Assembly (NCBI RefSeq): GCF_029504735.1
Contig: NZ_JAQFIP010000003.1
Span: 1-64,000, forward strand
Direction: 5' to 3'
Length of the DNA stretch: 64,000 nt
Origin: Ereboglobus sp. PH5-10
GTDB taxonomy: Bacteria > Verrucomicrobiota > Verrucomicrobiia > Opitutales > Opitutaceae
Below are positions 1 to 9,000 of the stretch, in pieces. The position numbers were made by a program, and so were the translations under genes. A model generated the notes under the pieces. That model was not told the DNA's origin. It did not search any database and saw only the letters and a list, made by a program, of their open reading frames with translations. Position 1 is the first letter of the stretch, and every line of letters starts with the position of its first letter.

Positions 1-3000
1 GGTGCCGGTGAGGTTCACGCCCGCGCCGGTGACCGCGGTCGTGCCGGTGCCGGTGATGTTGTTGGCAAAGGTGCCCGTGCCGGCGAGCTCGAGGACGGCG
101 TTGTTGATGACGGCACTGCTACCGAGGCCGCCGAGATCGGCGAGCGTGAGCGTGCCGGCGCTGACAATGGTCTCGCCGGTGAAGGCGTTGGAGCGGCTGA
201 TCGTCAGGTTGCCGGCGGCGTCCTTTGCAAGGGTTCCCGTGCCGGTGAGCGCGTTGCCGAGGGTTTCGGCGGCGGCGTTGGCCATGGTGAACAGGCCGTC
301 GTCAACGATTGCCGCGGTGCCGAGGTTCGCGGTCGTGGTGACGCGCAGCGCGCTTGCGGGCGCAATGACAAAGCTGCCGCTGAAGGCCGCGTTTGTGGCG
401 GTGAGCGCGATGCTGGAGGTGTTTTGCAAGGCGAACACACCGGAGCCGGAAAGGGTTTTGGCGAAGGTGCCGGTGGCGCTCGCGGTTTGCAGGGCGGCGT
501 TTGCGGCGATGGCGATGGTGCCGGTGGTCGTGCCGAGGGCTTGCGTGCTGGCGATGGTCGTCGTGCCGGTCACGCCGACGTTGGCGGCGAAGGCGGCGTT
601 GGCGCTGGTGATTGTTGCCTGGCCGCCGAGGCCGAGACTGCCGGTGCCGTGCAGCGCGCCGTCGATGCGCGCGCCGTTGGCGATTGTTTGCGTGTGGCCG
701 TTGAGGTCGTAGGCCGCGGTGCTCGTGATTGCCAGGTAGGACGTGTTGCCGAGCGCGTTGCTCGTGCCGCTGATGAGCGTGCCGGTGTTTACGAGGGTCG
801 TGCCGGTGTGGGTGTTGGCGGTGTTGTTGAGCGTGATCGCGCGGGTGGCGTCGATTTGCAGGTTGCCCGCGCCGGTGATCAGCGCGTGCAGTTCCGCGCC
901 GCCGGCGGGCGGCCCGGCGTCGCCGGAGAGGGTTGTGGTTTCGTTCGCGAGGAGCTCGAGCTGCGTGAGTTCGTAGGTGATCGAGAGGCCGTTGGTGTAA
1001 TCGAGCGTTTGCGCGTAGGTCGCCGTCGCGGTCGTGACTGATGCGGCGTTCTTGATGGCGGCGCTCGCGGTCGTGCCGCCGGCGAGCGTGAGGTTGGTGT
1101 TACTCAGCGCAATCGCCTCAATGAGCAGTATGCGGTGGGCTTCGTCCTGTTGCAGGAGCGGCTTGGCGAACAGGCCCGTGCTTCCGCTATAAGTCGAGGT
1201 GACTGTGACCGTGCCGCTGATGGCGTCGAGCGTGCCCGTGCGGATGATGCCCTCGGCTTGCGTGCCGCTCGCGTGGGTGAAGAAAAGCGCGCCGCCGTCG
1301 ATGGTCAGGTTGCCGAGTTGCTGCGTGCCGGTGGCCACGGTGGTTGTGTTGTTCGCGCCGAGGATCACATCGGCGCCGGCGAGCGCGTTGTTGTTGAGCG
1401 TGAAGGCGCTTTTCAGGAACCTGGCGGTTCCTGAGAAAAAGACTGAAGGGCTGAAGGCTGAAGGGCTGAAGGAGAAGGCGGCATCAGGCGATACGAGATC
1501 GATTTCAAGGAGACCTTCGCCGGCGAGGGTGTTGCTCCAGGTCATGCTGCCGGTGGCGACGCGCAGGGTCGCGCCGGCGGCGACGGTCGCGGTGCTCACA
1601 CTGATGGCGTGCTCGTTTGCCATCACCAGCGTGCCGGTCTTGATAAGCGTGGAACCTTCGTAGTCGTTTGAGCCGGAAAGAACGAGCGTGCCACCGCCGG
1701 TTTTTTCGACGCCGTGCGTGCCGGTGATTGTTGTCGCAATGGTGGTCGTCACGAGCAGGCCGGGCGTTTGGTAATCCTCGTCGTCAACGCGCAGGATGAT
1801 GTTCGCGTCGCTGCCGCTTGTCGTGAGCGTGCCGCCGGCAAGGAGATAGCCGCCGGTGCGGAACTGCGCGCCGGAAAGTTCGATGGTGGTGCCGGAGTTG
1901 ACGACGGTGACCGTGCCCGAAACGCCCTTGAAGATTGCGAACCCGCCCTGCTCCCACTCGCCGTTGGAGTTGCCGTCGGTGCCCGTCCACGCGGTGTGTG
2001 TGCCCGAGAGCTGCCCGGGCGCATACCACGTGCCATTGCCTCCGTTCGCCACGCCGTTGCCCCAAAGATCCTTGTCCGCGCCGTCCCAGATCGCGTAGCC
2101 GCCGAGATCGTAGGCAAGCTTGATCCAGTTCGTTTCGCTGGTGACGATGCGGTATTTGGCGAGGTTGGTGTCGGCGTCGCCGCTGATCGTGCCGATGGCG
2201 AAGTTGGTCGAATCGCCGCCGAGCGTGCCGGTGTATTTAATCAGGTCATACTCGCCCTTGGTCAGGGTCGCCGTTGTGGTGATGTTCACGTAGCTCGTGC
2301 CCGAGGCCGTCACGTTGCCTCCGACGACCACGAGGTCGTTCGTCCCGCTTTGGTAGATGTGGCCGGGATCGGTGCGCGCGCCGAGCTCCCAGTCGAGCTG
2401 CGCGTTGTCGTTGAGGGTGAGGTTGCCCAGGATTGTGAGCAGGCCCGGGCTCGCGCCGGGTGAGAGATGGCCATGGGAGAGGATCGTCACGTTGCCCGCC
2501 GCCGTGCCGGTGCCGCCCAGGGTGGAGTTGGCTGCGACGATTGTGTGCGCGCTCGCCAGGTAACCGCGCAGGCTGAGCAGGCCGGCGTTCACGAAAGTCG
2601 TGCCCGTGTAGGTGTTGTTCGCCCAGAGCGTGAGGGTGCCGGCTCCGGTTTTGGTCAGCGCGATCGTGCCGCCCGCCGACGCGATGCCGTCGGCCGCGGC
2701 GGCGATGGAGTTGGCGTCGCCGATTTGCGCGGTGGCGTTTGCACCGATGTCGAAGGTCATGCCGCCGCTGTTTGCGTAAAGGAAGCCACCCGAAGCGTCG
2801 TCGGCAGCGGTGTTGTTGGTGGCGGTGAAGACTCCGCCGGCGGCGAGTTCGAGCGTGAAGCTGGTGCCGCTATAGATCGCACCGCCGGAGGCGACGGCCT
2901 GATTGCCGCTCATGGACATCGCGCTGACTTCAAGCGCGAGCGGGGCGTTGGTGTCCGAGTAAATCGCGCCACCGGAATTTCCGGCGTAGTTGTTTTCAAA

Positions 3001-6000
3001 GGTTCCCGAGGTGATGTTGATGATGCCCGATGACACGTTGTAGATCGCGCCGCCGTCGCCGGTGAGCGCGGTGTTGCTGGTGAAGACGAGATTGGTGCCG
3101 GTGACGGTGCCGGTCGTGTTGTAGATCGCGCCGCCAGAGCTTTCGGCATAATTGTCCGCAAAGGTGCCCGTGGTGATGTTCACGCTGGCGGCGCCGCTAT
3201 GGTAAATCGCGCCGCCCCCGACAACCGCGGTGTTGCTGGTGAAGACGAGATTGGTGCCGCCGAAAATGCCTTGGCTCGCGACAGCCCCGCCGGCGGAGCC
3301 GGCGTAATTGCCGGAGAAGGTTGCCGAGGTTAGGATGATGCTTCCTGTGCTTCCATAATAGTAATCGAAAATGGCGCCGCCATCCGCCACGGCGGTGTTG
3401 CTTGCGAAGAGCAGATTCGTGCCGGAAACCGGGCTGTTGTAATTGAAGATGACGCCGCCGTATTCGCCAGCATGGTTGCCCTCGAACGTGCTCGAATTCA
3501 GGACGATGACGCTTGAAAGATTCGCAAGAATGGCGCCGCCATACCTTGCGGCGGTGTTGCTATCAAAGAAGAGCCCGGCGCCGGCAAAGGTGCCGGAGGC
3601 ATAGACGGCGCCGCCAAACTGGGCGGCATAATTTCCCGTGAATGTGCTGGATTCGATGAGGAGCGCGCTGTTGGAACGGATGGCGCCGCCGTAGGTGCCG
3701 GAGTAGTTGTCGGTGAACACGAGATTGGAGCCTGTTAGGGTGCCGCCGGCAAGAATGGCACCGCCATGCTTCGTGGCGTAATTACCCGTGAACGTGCTCG
3801 ACTCAAGGACGAGCAGGCGATCCGAGTTGTTAATCGCCCCGCCGTCGGTGCCGGCCGTGTTGCTTGTGAAAACAAGCGCCGTGCCGGTGAGCACCTTGGA
3901 TGTGCGAATGGCGCCGCCGCCCTGGGAGGCATAATTGTCGATAAAGGTGCTGGAAACTAGGGTGTCGGCTTGGGTGGTTGACGCGTCACTGTAAAGCGCG
4001 CCGCCGCTGTATGCGGTGTTGCTGGAGAAATAAAGGCTGGTGCCCGTGATTGTCGCCCTGGTGCGGATGGCTCCGCCGCGTTGAGTTGTCGTGCTCGTGC
4101 GATTGCCGGTGAAAGTGCTCGAAACCAAAACCAATGCGGCACCTCCGTTGTCATTGTTGATCGCACCGCCGTATTGCCCGCCGCGGTTGTTGACAAAGAC
4201 GAGGTTCGAACCACGAAGCGCGCCTCCGGTGCTTTCGTTGTGAATGGCTCCGCCGCCGCTGGACGCGATATTGCCGGAAAACGTGCCGCCGTTCAGCACG
4301 AGGGTGCCGCCATCTTGGTTGTAGATGGCACCGCCGGCGCTGGCGGTGTTGTCAGTGAAGACGACATCCGTGCCGGTAAAGGTGCCGCCACCGGTGTTGG
4401 CCATGGCGCCGCCGTTGGACTGGGAGACATTGCCTGTGAAGGTGCTCGATAGCAGCGTCACGGAGCCTTTGTTGTAAACGGCCCCGGCATAAATGCCGCC
4501 GCCGGGGCCGGCAGTATTGCTGGACAAAAGCAGGGCGGAGCCGGTGAACACGCCGGTGTTGTAAATCGCGCCGCCGGAGAGGCCCGAGCGGTTGTTCTCA
4601 ATGGTGCCCGATGCGAGGGCCATGGTGCCGGTGTTGTAGATGGCGCCGGCATAACCAATGGTGGTGTTGCTGGCAAAAACCGCGCCGGTGGCTTCGAGTG
4701 AGCCGGCGTTGTAGATGACGGCGCCGGTGGCGCTGGTGGAGGTGCCGTAGTTGCCTTTGAAGGTAATGTCGCCGGTGATGCCAAAGGTGCCGCCGGCATC
4801 CACGTAAACCGCGACGCCGTTGGTGGCAAGAGGCGGAGTCGTCACGGTGAGGCTCACGCCGGGGGCCGCCTCAAGCGTGGCGTTGGCTCCGGGGGAAACG
4901 ACCTGGCGCTGCGTCATGGTGCCGCTGGAAGTGAAGAGGAGGGTCGCGTCCGAGCCTGCGGCGCCGTCGTAATAAACGGCCTTCGCGCCGGAGCCGAGCG
5001 CCCAACCGGCGTTTGTGCCGGTGGCGGCGGCGAGCACGCCATTGCGAATATAAACGCCGCCCGTGTAGCTGTTGCTCGCGCTGAGGATGAGCGTGCCGCT
5101 GTTGGCGGCGGTGACCGTCAGCGACTTGCCGTCCCAGGCGGGGGCGTTTGCGCCGGCGGCGTGCCCGGTGGCGTTGCCGAGGGACACGTCAACGTTAAAC
5201 ACTTCGTCCGCGCCCAGGGTGAAGTTGCCGTGCGACTGAAGCGTGCCGCTGAGCCAGGCGAGTCGCGAGGCAAGGATGTAGTCGTTGTTGTTCTTGTAGG
5301 CGTCGAACACCAGGAAGTCGTGCGTGCTCGCGCCACCGGTGATTATCCTTTCCGCAAAATCACCGGTGATGCCGCCGGTGGTGTGGATGAGCACCTGGTG
5401 GTTGGCGTCGAGCTCGCTCGCCATTGTCCCGCTGGCGGTGCTTGTGGTGGCGACGCTCAGCGTGCCGCCAACCGTGGCGGTTGGGGCCGTGATAAACGCG
5501 CCGCGTTGACCAAGGGTGCCGCTGAGCGCGAGGTTCAGCGTGGAATTGGCATTTTGCACATACGTGGTGCCAACGCCAACGGTGCCGCTGTCGCTGATTG
5601 ACAGGGTGCCGGCGCCGTTGTTGCCGTTGCGCAGAAGTCTAACCGCCGTGACGACGGCGGTGCCGCCGACCGTGAGGCTGCCGCTGGCGCCGCTGTTTCT
5701 GGCGATGACAATGTCGCGCCCCGCCTCCAGCCGTCCCGTGCCTGTGACGGCGACGATGCCGGTGCCGCTGTTGCCGACAATAAAATCGGTGCCGGTCTTC
5801 CACAGGCCGGCGATGTTGCCGATACCCGTGTTGGACGCCGTGTCGCCAAAGGTCGCGTTCGCGGAGCCGTCGAACGTGCCGGTTTCCGCGATGTTGATAA
5901 CGCCGGTGCTTTGGTTTGACTCGAAACCGATGGCGATGCTGCTGATGGTTGCGCTGAAGTAGCCGCCCACGTTCACGGTGCCGTTGGCGCGCAACCGTTC

Positions 6001-9000
6001 GCCAGTGTAGGTGCCGCCAGCCAGCACGTTGAGCACGCCGCCGGCCCACACGTCCAGATGATTGCGGTTTCGCAACCAACCACCGTCCTCGATGGTGAGG
6101 ACGCCCCGTTGGTTGACCCGGATGGCCTGGGTGCGATTGTTATAGAAATAGCCGTCCTGCTCGATGACCAATGTGCCGGCGCCGTTGCCCGTGTCCGATC
6201 CCACTTTCACGGTGTCGCCGGAGCCTTGGTTGCTGATCCATGTGCCGCTGACGTTGACCGTGCCGCTCGTGCCGGCCGCCGTGCCGATGCGCAAGACATT
6301 GGTATTGCTGACGACTCCAGTCACATCAAGCACGCCGCCGTTGACGGTGGTCGTGCCCGTGTAGTTGTTGCTCGCGCTGAGGATGAGCGTGCCCTCGCCG
6401 AGCTTGGTGAGCGATTTGCCGTCCCAGCCGGGCGCGACGCTGGTAGTCCGGTCAACCAGGCCCACGCCGGCGGTGCCGCTAAAGTCGGGCAGCGCGTCGA
6501 TTTCAAATGTCCCGCCGGCACCGACGGTGAAGGTGCCGGACGCGCTGGTGGTGCCGGTATACCAGCGCAGGAAGTAGCCGACGTAATAGTCTTTCTTGTC
6601 GTCCGTGATGAATCTCCCGCCGTAGAGGTAATCGGCCAGGCCGGCGGTGTCGAAGCCGGAGCCGTTGATGGTGACATCGGCGAAATCGCCCAGAATCGTG
6701 CCGTTGGTGGCGTGCAGGATGAGTTTTTGGGTGGCACCCAATTCGCTCGCCTTGACGGTGTCGGCGATGTCGCCCGCGAGGATGTAATCGCTCACAGTGA
6801 GCGAACCGTTGCCGCCGCCTATGCCCGGCAACAACAGATAGCCATCCGCAATCACATACGCGGTGTCGCGATCCATGTCGAGATTCACGGTCAGCATTTG
6901 GTTGCCGGCGTTGTTTACGCGGAAATACGCGTCGGTGATGATGGTGCCGGTCGAGGCGATGTTGATCGCGCCGGAGTCGTTCAGCCAAATCTCGCTTCCG
7001 TCGCGCCACAGGCCGGCTATGTTGGCGGTGCCGCCAACATAGGTTTGCGTGTTGTTGCTCAAGAACGTGCCTGTCCGCTCGACAGTCAGCACGCCGGAGC
7101 CCGCGATTCCAATATTAACAATCGACGCGGATGCGCCGGCATCCAGCAAACCCGCGACAGTCACACTGCCGGAGGAGTTGGCGGCATGGCCGATGTTAAG
7201 ACCGGCGCTTTTGACCGTGCCGGACTCGGCGATATTCAGCACGCCGGAACCGCTGTCTCCTACAAGGATGCTCGTGGCCGAAATCAAGACGCCGGTGTCG
7301 CTGACATTGAGCGTGCCGCTCGTGCCGGCGCTGCCGCCGATGACGACTTGCGCGGTGCTGCCCGTCCAGCCGGTGACGGCGAGCACGCCGCCGTTGACGA
7401 AGGTCGTGCCCGTGTAGCTGTTGCTCGCACTGAGGATGAGCGTGCCGCTGTTGCTGGCGGTGACCGTCAGCGATTTGCCGTCCCAGCCGCTGGTGGTGTA
7501 GGGACCGTTATTCTGGTCGGTGAGGGGCACGTCCATGTTGAAGCTCGTGCCGGTGTCGATGGTGAAGTTGCCGTGGCCGCGGATCGCGTTGCCAAACCAC
7601 GAGAGGTCGATGCCGGCGAGGTATTGTTTTGAGTCGGCGCTCTTGTAGATGCCGCCGTAGAGATAATCGGGCAGGCTTTCGTGGTCGAAGCCGACGAGGG
7701 TGCTGCTGGCAAACACTCCACTGATGCCGCCGGTTGTTTGGATGAGCACTTGCGTGTCGTGGTCGAGCACCTTCTGCGCGGTGTCAAAATCCGTGCCCAC
7801 GCCGAAGCCGGTCACGGTGATCGTGCCGCCGACGGTCGCGCTGTTCGCGGTGATGAAGGCGTCGTTCCGTCCGCGATGGTCTTCCACGGTGAGTTCCAGC
7901 GTGGAGTTGGCGTTTTGGAAGTAGGTGCCGCCGACGGTGACGAGGCCGTGGTCGCGGATGTCGAGCAGATTGGCGGTGTCGTTGTTCCACATATCGAAAA
8001 GGAAATTGGTGGCGCTTCGGAACATGCCGTTATCACTGATCAGAACAGTGCCGCTGCCCATCCCGCCGATGCCGATGTCGCCGACGAGGACGGTGCCGCT
8101 ATCTTGCACGGTAAGGACGCCTCCACTAAAGTAGCCGATATACATAAGTGAGTTAGCCTCCAGCAAGCCGCTGACTGTGGCGCTGCCGCTTGCCGAGTAA
8201 CCAATGGAGGTATAGTCGCCGCTGACGGTGCCGCCAGCTGCAATGTTGAGGGCGCCGTTGCCGCTATAACCGCCGACATACATGTTTTCGTAAAGCCAGA
8301 GTCCATTGACATTGGCCGTGCCGCTTCCATTGGCGGTGTAGCCGAGGACGCCCAAGCCTCTGGTGGCAACGGTGCCGCCGGAGGTGATGTTGAGAACACC
8401 GGAGCCAGTGCCGCCGATCATGAGGGAGTTATCCCAGGAGCCGTTCGCATTTATTTGCCAGTAGCCGCTGACGTTGACCGTGCCACTGTCGGTCGCCGAA
8501 CCGAAACCGATGAGGCCGGCAGTGTTGCTGCCCGTCCAGCCGGTGATGTTGAGCGCGCCGCCGTTGACGGTGGTCGTGCCCGTGTAACTGTTGCTCGCGC
8601 TGAGGATGAGCGTGCCGCTGTTGCTGGCGGTGACCGTCAGCGATTTGCCGTCCCAGCCGCTGGTGGTGTAGGGACCGTTATTCTGGTCGGTGAGGGGCAC
8701 GTCCATGTTGAAGCTCGTGCCAGTGTCGATGGTGAAGTTGCCGTGGCCGCGGATCGCGTTGCCAAACCACGAGAGGTCGATGCCGGCGAGGTATTGTTTT
8801 GAGTCGGCGCTCTTGTAGATGCCGCCGTAAAGATAATCGGGCAGGCTTTCGTGGTCGAAGCCGACGAGGGTGCTGCTGGCAAACACTCCACTGATGCCGC
8901 CGGTTGTTTGGATGAGCACTTGCGTGTCGTGGTCGAGCACCTTCTGTGCGGTGTCAAAATCCGTGCCCACGCCGAAGCCGGTCACGGTGATCGTGCCGCC

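Noticed and set aside
6058-7632. Long plus-strand ORF (524 codons) and other plus-strand ORFs in 1-11 kb
   Set aside because: Antisense shadows of the giant gene. The products have no recognisable motif, and the minus-strand frame is continuous and clearly repeat-coding.
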